From positions 55,974,997-56,038,996 of the forward strand of contig OW799237.1 in NCBI GenBank assembly GCA_941918925.1: a stretch of DNA of 64,000 nt, in the 5' to 3' direction. The notes under the pieces are model-generated. The model was not told the origin of the DNA and did no database searches. It saw only the letters and a program-made list of their open reading frames with translations. The DNA is from Phyto melanocephala (lineage: Eukaryota; Arthropoda; Insecta; Diptera; Rhinophoridae). Shown here in pieces: positions 1-9,660 of this stretch. Position numbers and translations under genes: made by a program. Within the stretch, counting starts at the first letter, position 1, and each line of letters opens with the position of its first letter.

Positions 1-720
1 AAAAAAGCGAAAAAGCGAAAAAGCAGCTTTTGTGTTGCCAATATAATTTTCATTCTCAACTTGAATCAATAATCCATTATTTTGCAATTTTAACTCCATA
101 AACAAAAAGTTCCATAAAAATTCAAAAATGTACCTTTTCGATCACCCATAACATTTTCAGTCTCACTTCGTATCAATAGTCACTAATGTCAAAATTCTAT
201 AGCTTCAGAAAAGTAGAAAATAGAAATTCAAAAAAATTCCTGTTTGGTCGCCAATAACATTTTCAGTCTCACCTCGTATCAATAGTCACTAACAACGAAA
301 TTGTAACTTCCCTAACGTTGAAAATACAAAAGGTACCATAAAAATTTCAAAAAAGTACCTTTTTGGTTTCCCATAACATTTTCAGTCTCATCTTGTATCA
401 ATAGTCTCTTATTTCGAAATTCTAGGTTCACAAATGTTGAAAACACCAAAAGGACCATAAGAATTCTAAAAAATGCCTTGTTGGTCGTCCATAACATTGT
501 CAGGATCAACTGGAATCAATAGTCCTTCATATAACAACTCTAGCTTCATAAACGTAGAAAATACAAAAAGTACCATAAAAATTCAAAAAAGTACCTTTTT
601 GCTCGATCATAATATTTTTAGCCTCTGCTCGGTTCAATAGTCCTTAATGTCGAAATTCTAGCTTCATTAACGTAGAAAATAAAAACAGTATCCAAAAAAG
701 AGAAAAATACCCTTTTAGGG
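1..720. repeat. Tandem repeat, unit about 110-119 bp
   Basis: A phrase of the form CATAACATTTTCAGTCTCAC followed by a 'tatcaatagtc' block recurs near 148, 258, 370, 489 and 607, giving about five to six diverged units of 110-119 bp. Each unit also has an 'aaaaagtacctttttg' block. No coding potential is apparent. The array begins before base 1, so its full length is unknown. It looks like a degenerate minisatellite or the internal repeat of a mobile element. Confidence 0.7.
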
Positions 721-1524
721 GTTTTCCATATCAATCTTTAAATTTCAAGTTTAAAATGTTCATGTGTATTTTAATACACATGATTTAAAGTGAGTAAATC
801 TACTCTTTTTGCATAAGAGTAATTATGTTATAAAAAGTACCAAACTGTTTTCCCGAGTTTTTTCCTGGTGACTGGTGAAATCCCCATTACAAATTTTATG
901 CAAACTGGCCCTATATTTAGGAATTATACATATTTTCTGGGTTTTTTCCTATTTGGTACCTTTACTGACACCATAAATGTTTCCGAAAAATCCACCTTAA
1001 TAATTATCCATGTTCTATTAGGCAATAATAACTATCACATTTAGCCCCATTGAATAATATTAGAAAAGTTTCTTTTAAAAAAGTACCAAAAATAGGGACA
1101 CATACGAATTTAAAAAAAAGTCCCGAAATCTTATTATTATTTTTTCGCGGAATAAGTGATACAGTTTAAAATTTTTTCCTTGCTTTTTGTTTTCGGAAGT
1201 TACATACGGTACCAAAAAAGTACCAAAGTTTTTACCCGTTTCCCCACTTAGGAGTTGAAAATTAAAAAAAAGGTCAGAAATCAGCTTATTTTTTGTGCAA
1301 ATACAATGGGGCATATTCATAGTCATCAAAAAAGTCGACTTTTACAGTACTTAAGTCAATTTCTTAAAAAAGTCTACTCTAAGTCATTTATAGACAACTT
1401 AAAGTTGGTTTTTGACATTAAAGTCGGCTCTAAATTTAAAACCAGCTGAACCTGTAGTTAACTCTATTTACAATAACATCAGCTGTTCATTGTAAAGTTA
1501 AAAGATGTATTAAAAATTAAAAGA

Positions 1525-1692
1525 ATGGCAAGATTTCAAGATATTGAAAGAGATTTTTCAATAACTGGTGATTGTGAGGGTGATTTTTGTGTAAGGAAGC
1601 CTAAAAATTACAAAAATAGATTTAATCCCTTCGACCTAAGCGATGAGGATTTTTGTTCCCGCTACAGATTTGACAAAATTACAACTCGTTTT
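1525..1692 (+). pseudogene. Harbinger transposase N-terminal fragment
   Basis: The reading frame starts at ATG 1525 and gives about 55 residues resembling the start of HARBI1-type transposases, with the block FNPFDLSDEDFCSRYRF followed by DKITTRFL. In the family this region precedes a helix-turn-helix and the DDE nuclease domain. Both are absent because the sequence runs straight into the end of the convergent Myb-like gene. The frame closes at 1734 in sequence that belongs to the other gene. It cannot encode an active enzyme. Confidence 0.6.
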
Positions 1693-1699
1693 TTGTTAA

Positions 1700-1986
1700 G
1701 CTTTGGTAAGATGAAAGCATCGTTTCCCTTATAGCTTTCCACGAATTTTTTTTTCTGTATTAATGAAATATCATTTCCTCTGTTTTCTACCACATCCAAG
1801 TGTGCGTTTACATACTCCCGGAGGCATTCTTTCTCAGAAGCACTCCAATTTGCATCTCTTGGCTTCTTCAGTTTCTGAAAGTAAAACATTTATTAAATGC
1901 CAAACTAAAAATATATCATACATATGTACATGTGTATGTACATACATAAATATGTTATTGAGACTTACCATTTCTGTTTTTTCCAT
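1700..1986 (-). pseudogene. Myb/SANT-like accessory protein of Harbinger, two exons, truncated
   Basis: On the minus strand an ATG at 1986 opens a six-codon first exon (1986-1969). A 94-nt intron (1968-1875) with GTAAGT donor and TTTCAG acceptor follows, then exon 2 from 1874. Exon 2 encodes a basic stretch with NWSASEKECLREYVNAH and VVENRGNDISLIQKKK, the pattern of Myb/SANT-like DNA-binding domains (zeste-type, PF13873-like). In Harbinger elements this second protein binds DNA and brings the transposase to the termini. The C-terminus is lost where the sequence fuses to the transposase fragment near 1690-1700. The intron signals are intact. Confidence 0.55.
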
Positions 1987-2329
1987 TATTTTAATAAATT
2001 TTGATTTTATACATAGATGTAAAACGTTTTAAAATTTTTATTTCTTATTGTTTGCTTCAACAAAAGTAAACAAAAGAAAAGCAGCTGATCAAGTTGCCAC
2101 TTTTTATTTTTTTAAAAAGAAATTGTATGACAGAGTTAAGCAAATAACAGTTGACACCCATTTAAAGCCAGCTCAACTTAAAGTATACTTTTTTTTTTAC
2201 TATGAATACCAAAAAGATAGTAAAAGCTTTTAACTTAAAGATTAACCTTAGTAAGAGCCGACTTTAGTTTGCGACTATGAATACAAGCCAATATTTTTTC
2301 AATTTAATTTGTATCATTTTAAGCAGATA

Positions 2330-2521
2330 TAAGATTACCGATTTTACCCGTTTTGACCCCCTTAAAGTACGAATTTTTAAAAATCCCTTCTTATTGGAGC
2401 TATACATCGAAAGAGGAACCGATTGTCTAAATTTCATGTCTCAAGCTCTTTAGGTTTGGGCTGTGCGATGATGAATCAGTCAGTCTGTCAGTCACGTTAC
2501 TCTTTTATATATACATAAAGA
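2330..2521 (-). mobile_element. Helitron 5' end fragment (third Helitron family)
   Basis: Read on the minus strand, the fragment starts 5'-TCTTTATGTATATATAAAAG at 2521, flanked outside by A, and continues into GACTGACAGACTGACTGATT and CACAGCCCAAACC. A TC start followed by TATATATAAAA is shared with the other Helitron copies here. No CTAG-type 3' end is seen, so the copy is incomplete. The left limit is a guess from loss of recognisable sequence. Confidence 0.4.
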
Positions 2522-2770
2522 TTATACCCCCCTTCACCAGTGGTGCACAAGGGTATATATAGCTTTGTCATTCTGTTTGTAATTTATACAATTTTCATTT
2601 CCGACTCCATAAAGCTTATAAATAGAGGAGTCGATTAAGCTGTGTCCGTCTGTACGTCTGCCCGTGTGTTGTACGTCTGCCCGTGTGTTGTTTTAGAAGC
2701 AACTTTATGTTCCTCAAACCTGTATATGGTATCAATCTCTTGGAAATATCCGGAAATTAATCTATAGCGC
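2522..2770 (+). mobile_element. Helentron type 1, 5' fragment
   Basis: It begins TTATACCCCCCTTCACCAGTGG and continues with GGGTATATATAGCTTTGTCATT, 'cgactccataaagc' and 'ccgtctgtacgtctgcccgtgtg'. The same head is found at 9358, 30629, 33625, 37606 and 50967. It resembles the DINE-1/Helentron head of flies. A 19-bp duplication (tacgtctgcccgtgtgttg) is present. The 3' hairpin terminus is absent. Confidence 0.65.
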
Positions 2771-4260
2771 TCTTACTTGTTTAAATTTCTATGTAAAATG
2801 TATATTAACTTTGTTTAGTATGTTGTCAGAGGGAGAAAGAGCGACTTACATACAGAATTGCAAATGCGTTGGTATAATTCTCCAATATAGATACCCTGCA
2901 GATATAATAACTTTTATGTGGTTTGATACTAATCTCAGACTAGTTACATATCTTTCCTTTTTTCCTTTCTTAAAAAAAAGATGTAAAGATAAAAATAGCA
3001 AAATATCCGATAATTCAAAAGCGCAGTCCTAACTATTTATTGAATATTCAAGTTCTTTTTTTTAATAATTAAATAATTTTTCTATAAATTTTTAAACATA
3101 ATAATTTTATTAAAAAATATATAAAAGTACTGTAAGGACATACGTATAATTTTTTTTAGCTTTTGAACGAATTGTTTCAACATGAATATTAAACATATTT
3201 AATATTTTTTTTCTTTTTTAAATAAGTTTTGATCAAGCCTTTCAGCGAAAAAAAAATCATTGTTAAACCTTTATTCGTTTAGCCGTAAAAAATATATCAT
3301 AAAAACATCCAGAAACCGAAAAAAACATTTAAATCTCATATAATTTTCTTCACTTTCCTGACTTTAGCAGGGTCTCAGAGCTACAAATCGCAACTAAAAC
3401 TATTAAAAATTTACAATTTAATGTAAAATATTGTTGTCTGTCGAGCTGCGTACTTAGTTCTTAAGATTTCTTAAAATTCAGTTTTGCCTTTTTGGCCAGC
3501 TTTTCAGGTCAAATACTCCTCTGTGAGACGGATGTATTGATTCAGCAGATTCTTAGCCGATTACTCTAGGACAGTTTTTGCTTGAACGGCAAACAAAATA
3601 TACTATTGTAAGATCCTAGACAATAATGAATATATGATATCTAACATTCATATTTTAATAAGAGTGTTGATCGTCAAGCGCTGGATTTCTTTCATGTTTT
3701 TTCTTTTTATTATTATTCATTAAGCAAATTTTCATGCATAGAGTTTTATTTTTCTTAAGTTTTTTTTACTTTTATTGCAGAAAGCTTTTTTTATATATAG
3801 GCAACTAATGTCAGAAAAACAAAAAGAATTTCAAGTTCATACATGCAAGTATGAACCGATTTTTATTCCTTTATCTTTCTCTTGCACATAATTAGAAACA
3901 AAAGGAAACATTTTTGCAAGAAAAATTGTTAAATGTAAACGCAAGTTAACCAAGTAATGTACAAATAAAATAACACCAGTTCTGATCCAGTTGTCCAAAA
4001 AGTGTACTGAAAAAAACATACTTTCTTATTTTATCAAACCTTATATAATTTTTATATTAATAGAACATTACATATTACGACAAAGTTCAATAAATCAATA
4101 AAATAGGATGTCCTATTCACATCGAATAGAACCTTCATCCTCACCTGTACGAAGTCTAGCAGCTAACAAAAAAAAAAAAATAATATCATATTTTTCGTAA
4201 GATGTTTAATTTTATTTCAAAATCAAATCCATATTTGACAAAGCTAATGAACAATCATAT
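2771..4260. other. AT-rich intergenic DNA, no gene seen
   Basis: Only short frames without recognisable domains occur. A block at about 3015-3060 (aaaagcgcagtcctaac...ttgaatattcaagttc) recurs at about 60345-60385, so part of it is a dispersed repeat. Nothing else could be assigned. Confidence 0.5.
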
Positions 4261-4266
4261 TTTATT
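4261..4266 (-). promoter_or_regulatory. DNAAF3: Polyadenylation signal of DNAAF3
   Basis: The plus-strand TTTATT reads AATAAA on the minus strand and lies 29 nt beyond the DNAAF3 stop codon. It is the first canonical signal downstream, which suggests a very short 3' UTR. Confidence 0.6.
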
Positions 4267-4294
4267 AAACAAGTGTATAAGACTCTAAAAATCT

Positions 4295-5044
4295 TCACTT
4301 AGATAAATAGAAATCGCGTTTAAATTTTAAAAGTGTATTTTTAGAGTTTATAGCATTATAATTAATAGTATTTTTTAAATTATTTTGCTTTGCATAATTC
4401 AAAAGTTGTTCCTCGAAATTATTTATTTCGTCTTTTCTAGCAGTGGACAACAACTTGGTTTCCATTATCAAAACGGATTGCGGTCTCAAAATATTGACAA
4501 AGTCATCTTTAAGAAATTTAAAATAATTATGTCCAACAAAGGCTACGTCGAAAAATTGTGACCATTGTTCTGATGTATTTTGCTGTAGTGTTAGAAAATC
4601 ATTAGACAATAAGAAAGTTATCTTTATTCCATCAATAAAAATCCAAGGTTTATCATATTCTTTTGTATTATCTATATCGAGCTCACTGTTAGGTAAACAT
4701 TTTCCCATTTGAAGACGTACCATACCATATTTGCGCGACATGCTAACATCATGTTGGTATGGAGTTTGTGTTGCTAATTCATGAAACAATTCTAATAAAT
4801 TGCGTTCCGTAACATCTGTTGCACGATATTCATTTTCACCGTGTATCGATTTACACATATTTGTTTCGTTTGTTTTTAAACCAAATGCTGCATATGGCCC
4901 AGTTTGAATGTCGCCAACATATCCTCGATGAATAAACGTATCGCCATTGCGAACAAGCCCAACTGAAAGAGTTTTATTCGGTTTGCTATATTCGTATTCA
5001 GGAAAAGTAAAAGCAATTCCATTTTCACGCCAATAACGATATTC
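4295..5044 (-). CDS. DNAAF3: DNAAF3, coding exon 2 (C-terminal half)
   Basis: Coding exon of 249 codons plus TGA. It starts just after a TTTATAG acceptor at 5045-5046 and opens with EYRYWRENGIAFTFPEYEY, then RGYVGDIQTGPYAAFG, which are DNAAF3 hallmarks (DUF4471-like region). It joins in phase 0 to the exon at 39327-40034 for a 485-residue protein, close to the 541 residues of human DNAAF3. DNAAF3 is a cytoplasmic factor needed to pre-assemble axonemal dynein arms; in flies the tissues with motile cilia or flagella are the testis and chordotonal neurons. The remainder (LELFHELATQTPYQHD, FVGHNYFKF) is open with no stop or frameshift. Internal ATGs, including 4858, are not the start. Exon assignment rests on clean splice sites and uninterrupted homology across the join. 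Confidence 0.88.
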   Translation of the reverse strand, partial: EYRYWRENGIAFTFPEYEYSKPNKTLSVGLVRNGDTFIHRGYVGDIQTGPYAAFGLKTNETNMCKSIHGENEYRATDVTERNLLELFHELATQTPYQHDVSMSRKYGMVRLQMGKCLPNSELDIDNTKEYDKPWIFIDGIKITFLLSNDFLTLQQNTSEQWSQFFDVAFVGHNYFKFLKDDFVNILRPQSVLIMETKLLSTARKDEINNFEEQLLNYAKQNNLKNTINYNAINSKNTLLKFKRDFYLSK

Positions 5045-5287
5045 CTATAAATAAAATAAAAACAAATCTTAACAATTATTTGCCAATTTACATACATAAT
5101 AAAAATTTTAAAATTTAGTTAAAAATATTAAGATTTATTTAATCGTTTTAACTTTACAGCGTCGAAATTTTGTTTGTGTTAAAACGTTCTTGCTGATAAA
5201 AGAAAAATATAAAAGAAAAAAAACTTAAAAAGTCAACCAAAATTAATTATCGCATTTAACAGAACACAACATTTTTAGTTTTATAAA

Positions 5288-5579
5288 TCCTACTAATAAA
5301 TGTGAATGTTTGTATGTTTGGATATTTGTTACTCAATCACGCAAAAACGGCTGAACGGAACCAAATGAAATTCGGCACATACATAGATAGATAACAACCT
5401 AGATTAACACATAGGCTACTTTTTATCGCGATAATAACGCGAAGTCGCTGGCAAACTTATCATACATAACACATCCTAAACAGGTTTTTTGTGTTGTAAT
5501 TATTTTTATTTTTGTTCTTAATACTAAGCCTACCTTTTATCCCGATAACTACGCAGACGAAGTCGCGGGCACAGGCTAG
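5288..5579 (+). mobile_element. Lep1-like non-autonomous Helitron
   Basis: The element starts 5'-TCCTACTAATAAATGTGAATG and ends GTCGCGGGCACAGGCTAG, with A before the start and T after the end (5580). A TC start, a GC-rich hairpin near the 3' end, a CTAG terminus and insertion between A and T are Helitron hallmarks. The head phrase 'cacgcaaaaacggctgaacgg' is shared with a second, minus-strand copy at 33243-33468. It has no coding capacity. Confidence 0.75.
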
Positions 5580-5597
5580 TTATAAATATTTGTAATA

Positions 5598-6545
5598 CTA
5601 GAAAAGCCCGGCGCGCGTTGCTACGCCCCTTAATGAATAAAAATGCATCCTGAATTTAAATTGAATATCAAGTGCAAAAAACTAAAAATTATAACTTTTC
5701 TTTAATGGTCATTGCCTTGCCCACTTTTCTAATCACGAAACTGTATAAATAGTCATGACAGCTCAATATGTGTGCAAAGTTTCAGAAAAATCGGTGAAGT
5801 TCAAGTAACTGAAAATTATAATTTATTTCTTATGGGCGTGGCACTGCCCAATTTTATAATCACAAAATTGTAAAGTCATGACAACTCAATATGTGTGCAA
5901 AGATTCACAAAAATCGGTCCAGAGCAAGTACCGCAAAATTATATCTTTTTTTATGGGCGTGGCCCTGCCCACTTTTCTAATAATGAAAGTATATAATCAT
6001 GAGACTTCAATATGTGTGTCAAAAGTTTTAGAAAAATCGGTAAGTCTAAGTAGCTGAAAATGATAACTTTTTTTTATGGGCGTGGCACTGACCACTTTTT
6101 TAATCACGGAATTATAAAGTCATGACTGTTCAATATGTGTGCACAGTTTCAGAGAAATCGGTTTAGTGTAAGTACCTCAAAATTATAACTTTTTTTTATG
6201 GGCGTGGCCCTGCCCATTTTTCTTATCACGAAATTATATGGTTATAACAGCTTAGTATGTGTGAAAAGTTTCAGAAAAATCGGTCCTGTGCAAGCAACTC
6301 AAAATTATAACTTTTCTAATCACGAAATTGTAGTCATGACAGCTCAATATGTGTGCAAAGTTTCAGAAAAATCGGTCAAGTGCAAGTAGCTACAAATGAT
6401 AACTAATTTTTATGGGCGTGACCCCGCCCACTTTTTGCTACCCATAAACACTCCCTGGCATGGGTACAACAACTTGCCAAAGTTTGAGTCCGATCGGTTT
6501 TACAGTTTCGGAGTCTATAGCTAACACACACAGATTTTCACTTTT
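5598..6545 (-). mobile_element. Helitron family II, 3' end complete, 5' end lost
   Basis: Canonical orientation is minus. The 3' end is GCGTAGCAACGCGCGCCGGG then CTAG at 5601-5598, followed by T. The interior is a tandem array of about 121-bp units, each with 'tttatgggcgtggc', 'tgcccacttttctaatcacg' and 'tgtgtgcaaagtttcag', starting near 5832, 5953, 6075, 6198 and 6410. The 5' TCTATATATATAAAAG end seen at 35000 is missing. Homology stops at 6545 against the LINE fragment. Confidence 0.7.
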
Positions 6546-7421
6546 CCCTCTTGATCGCTGTGCCTTGCGCCTCGATCTAAGACATTTCAATCTGAGACTG
6601 CGTATCTCCTCATTCCACCAATAGCATGGAGAACCAAATCTATTCGGCTTACGTTGTGGCATTGACGCATCGCAAGCTCGTTCTATTAACTGGCATAGTT
6701 GCACTGACGCTATCTGCACTAGACCTACCTCGATATCCTCGTCCATTATTGAATCATTGAATGTTTCCACGTCGAAACGTGAATCCTTCCACTTTGGACC
6801 CGTTGTAGGCTTAGTATGTCGCCCACGGCCACGGCATCCTGATATTACGAACATTACCGCCTGGTGATCACTGTAGGTCCTTGGAGTTAGCGAGTTGCTG
6901 ACAAACGTAATGTCGATGATAGAGCTCCGACCGGCTTTCCTGAAGGTCTGGCTCCTTCCATTGTTCGCCACGTCTACATTCAGAGGTGCCAATGCCTCCA
7001 GGAGGCTACGTCCTCTTCTGTTTGTCGATTGGCTACCCCATTCCGTCGCCCAGGCATTGAAGTCACCAGCTATTACAAGTGGGGACTTCCCAACTTCATC
7101 ATTTACAAGTTCCTGCAACATAGATTCATATTCTTCATGGGACCAGCTCGGTGGAGCATAACAGCTGTAGAAGAATATGCCCTTTATCCTTGCTCGAGTA
7201 AAGCCTTTTCTTTTATCTCCAATGTTCTGAATAGCATGTTTGCCACATGCCCATATTGCCGCCTTCGAACTTTGATCACTTGTCCAAACATTGCTACTTC
7301 TTACTCCATATGGCTCGCTTATTATCGCAACATCTATTTGCTTATCCCTTACTGATTGTGACAGAAGGTCGTTTTCCAATTCGCAATGGTTAAGGTTTAT
7401 CTGCATGATCCTGAGCTCCAT
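6546..7421 (-). pseudogene. LINE ORF2, endonuclease domain only
   Basis: Starting at ATG 7421 the frame encodes an apurinic-type endonuclease of a non-LTR retrotransposon. Visible blocks are MQINLNHCELENDLL, IISEPYG, VIAGDFNAWATEWGS and, C-terminal, YSDHQAVMF (the catalytic SDH). After residues WNEEIRSLRLKCLRSRRKAQ the frame runs into Helitron DNA at 6545, so all of the reverse transcriptase is missing. ORF2 starts two bases after the ORF1 stop. The clade is R1/I-like by its endonuclease and by the zinc knuckles of the preceding ORF1. A LINE lacking its 3' part is unusual, since 5' truncation is normal. Confidence 0.75.
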
Positions 7422-7423
7422 AT

Positions 7424-8183
7424 TTATTTCCTAGTTCCGAGAGCTCTCCTGAATACCGGGCATCTACTTCTTCCAGCAATGTGGGCTGAGTCGCCTGTAT
7501 TATTGTTCTTGCAGAACATGCATACGGGATTTTTATCACATATCTTAGCCATGTGCCCTTCCTTACCGCATCTCCTACACATCTTCGATCTATCCATAGC
7601 ATTCTCGCACTTGACCGCCACATGCCCGAATTCGAGGCATCTAAAACATTTCAGGAGGCTCTTTTCCTCCCTTATACGCCATATTGCCCAATTTGTAGCG
7701 ACTTTTCCCATTTTCAGAAGCATTTCGGCTCTGTCTACTGCCAAACTAATTTTGGCAATCTGTGTTCCACCGTATGCACTACTAAGTTTAAGCATCTCTA
7801 CCGGGTCAGCGTCTCTTAGATTTAGTTGCGTCCTAATTGTCCTAACTACCTCCTTCTTCGTCGTTACTTCATCGATATCCTTGATTTCTATAACTTTTCT
7901 CGGTTTCAGACTCCTTACAGACGCCTGGCCATTTAAACTCTGACCGATCGCCTCCTTATACTCGTCTGTCCGCTCGCCCGTATTTCGCAGTTGGAGTAAT
8001 AGGTTACCATTTTTGGTTTTCCTAATCCTGGATACTGCCTGACCTAGTTCGTTGAGACTCGGATCGGCCTTCAATTTACGCAGGATGTCGGCGTAGGAAC
8101 TATTCCCTACTGCCTCTATTACAATCGCGTCGGGTTTCGTCCTTACCCTATTGCGATTCCCGTTTGACTTTTTTGTCTTCGCC
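7424..8183 (-). pseudogene. LINE ORF1 (gag-like, three zinc knuckles), 5' truncated
   Basis: The reading frame is open from the Harbinger insertion at 8186 to the stop at 7424; the first ATG inside it is at 8074, but homology continues upstream (PDAIVIEA, SYADILRKLK). Downstream are three CCHC knuckles: CFRCLEFGHVAVKC, CRRCGKEGHMAKIC and a longer one starting CMFC. Such proteins bind LINE RNA in the ribonucleoprotein. The 5' part is separated by the Harbinger element; at most some 45 bp (13571-13614) could remain on its far side. Confidence 0.75.
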
Positions 8184-8395
8184 TTAAGGTGGGATCACAT
8201 GATTGCCGTAATGTACCAAATATTGGCTTATTTATCTATTTGCTTATTTGGCCCAATTTAATTGTTTTGTTTGCATTTGTGATATTATAATAGCATTTAT
8301 TTTCGTAAGTAAAATAAGTTTTAATTATTTGAAATGTTTTAATTATTTTAAATGTCCTAATTATTATAATCAAATATATATTTGCAGTTTTGATA

Positions 8396-8921
8396 TGGAG
8401 TATGATGACTTTATACAATTGGACGATTCATTGGACCATGAAATTGTTTGCTGTTCCCCCGACCAGCAAACACAAACGCCTTTGCCAAAAAAAAAGAAAA
8501 AAGTCAAGTGTTACTTGCTCTTGGGCGTACAGTACCATAAATTCTTTGATACTTGCAATAGAAGAGCACCCATGTGTTTGGGAATACTCTTCCGCAGACT
8601 ACAAAGATAGGTACAAAAGAGAGCAAGCATGGCGTGAAATCCAACAAATTTGTCCGGAACACACAGTGGAAGATTGTAAAGCCAAATGGGCTAACGTGAA
8701 AACGGCATTTCAAAATGTAAAAAAAAAAAAATTAAAGCAAAGTCTGGTCAGGGTGCAACAAACATTCAACCACATTGGACTGCAATGCTATTTTATAATC
8801 GCCATAACACGATAAAAAGTTCACGTTCGGTGTCAACTCTAGATAGGCTGCCAACAAATTGCACGTTCATCTTGTTAAAACCGTGATGGAAGCAACTTTA
8901 GAAGCTGAAGAGGATACCTAA
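8396..8921 (+). pseudogene. MADF-domain accessory gene of Harbinger
   Basis: The likely start is ATG 8396 (MEYDDFIQLDD), right after a putative 5' UTR intron with TTTGCAG acceptor. After an A-rich run the frame shifts, then shows a MADF DNA-binding domain: ILAIEEHPCVWEYSS, YKDRYKREQAWREIQ and VEDCKAKWANVKTAF. A second A-run (8719-8731) shifts the frame again before KSGQGAT and PHWTAMLFY, then a stop near 8921. MADF/Myb-type proteins of Harbinger elements bind the termini and import the transposase. Two homopolymer frameshifts make this copy non-functional, or one could be a sequencing error. Confidence 0.65.
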
Positions 8922-9312
8922 ACCTACTTAAGCTACATATGCCAAATATTTGCTTAAAAAGGCATGACCACTATTTTTTTTTATTTAATTACTTATATAT
9001 ACATATATAGCTTTGTTTGTTTTTTAATATTGAATTTAATTTCTTTTATTAGGTATTTAATATTGAAATTTTTGTTGTTGTTTTTTTGCCTTTTTGTGTA
9101 TGTAAGTTACTTTTGTGATATTGAAATACAATTCAAAATAAATAAAAATGAATTAATGTGATAAATAAACTCAATTTTTCTAAATAAAAATAAATGTGGA
9201 TAAATAGTGAGGGTCTATTCTAATGTATTAAGGGCTTTTTGGAAATTCGAACGTTTAGGATGCAAAAAAGATAAAAACAAGTAATATTTGTAACATTATA
9301 TCTGCTTAACTA

Positions 9313-9430
9313 ACAAGTAAGCGTGGTGAGACCCACCATCAATTTAGTGTAGTACTTTTATTATACCCTTCACCTGTGGTGCTAAAGGTATATATAGGTA
9401 CGTCATTCCGTTTGTAAGATATAAGCAAAT
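9313..9430. mobile_element. Two Helentron end fragments back to back
   Basis: At 9313-9357 a reversed type 2 3' end (AACAAGTAAG... then acccaccatcaattt...gtacttttat) lacks its hairpin. From about 9358 a type 1 head follows (TATACCCTTCACCTGTGG, then gtatatataggtacgtcattccg). Both are truncated. Confidence 0.5.
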
Positions 9431-9605
9431 AAACACGACTGCCTCTGTTTTCCCATATTTTCATTACAAATATTAACATTATTTACACCTAGGTAAATTT
9501 ATAGATACGTTTGTTACTATCTATAGGTAAAAAAATTTTTAATAAATAGATAACTAAGCGAAAAAGTTGTAGATAAAAATAATTTTAAAAAATATATAAA
9601 TTTTA

Positions 9606-9660
9606 AAAATTAAATTTTTTAATGTGAACCATTTTTATTTTGGCTTAAGTTAATTTATTT
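9606..9660 (+). repeat. Left arm of a palindromic repeat split by a Helentron
   Basis: About 55 bp (block 'ttaatgtgaaccatttttat' and 'ttaagttaatttatttt') is repeated inverted at 11441-11505 with only a few mismatches. The Helentron at 9657-11417 lies exactly between the arms. Confidence 0.75.

Larger units (their letters stand above)
1314..2283. mobile_element. Collapsed PIF/Harbinger-type element
   Basis: The ends form an inverted repeat: TATTCATAGTC at 1314-1324 faces GACTATGAATA at 2273-2283, and similarity extends inward over AAGTCGRCTYTTAC blocks. Between them lie two short convergent gene remnants, a Harbinger-like transposase N-terminus (+) and a Myb/SANT-like protein (-). This is the classical two-gene content of Harbinger transposons, but about 2 kb of an autonomous element is missing. 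No clean target-site duplication could be assigned. It is an internal-deletion derivative. Confidence 0.6.

Noticed and set aside
4876..5097. 73-codon minus-strand frame upstream of the DNAAF3 exon 2 ATG
   Set aside because: It is an alternative frame across the splice acceptor; the true frame joins to 39327-40034 without a gap.
6895..7943. Plus-strand frames over 7029-7943
   Set aside because: Antisense shadows of the LINE ORF1 and endonuclease genes.
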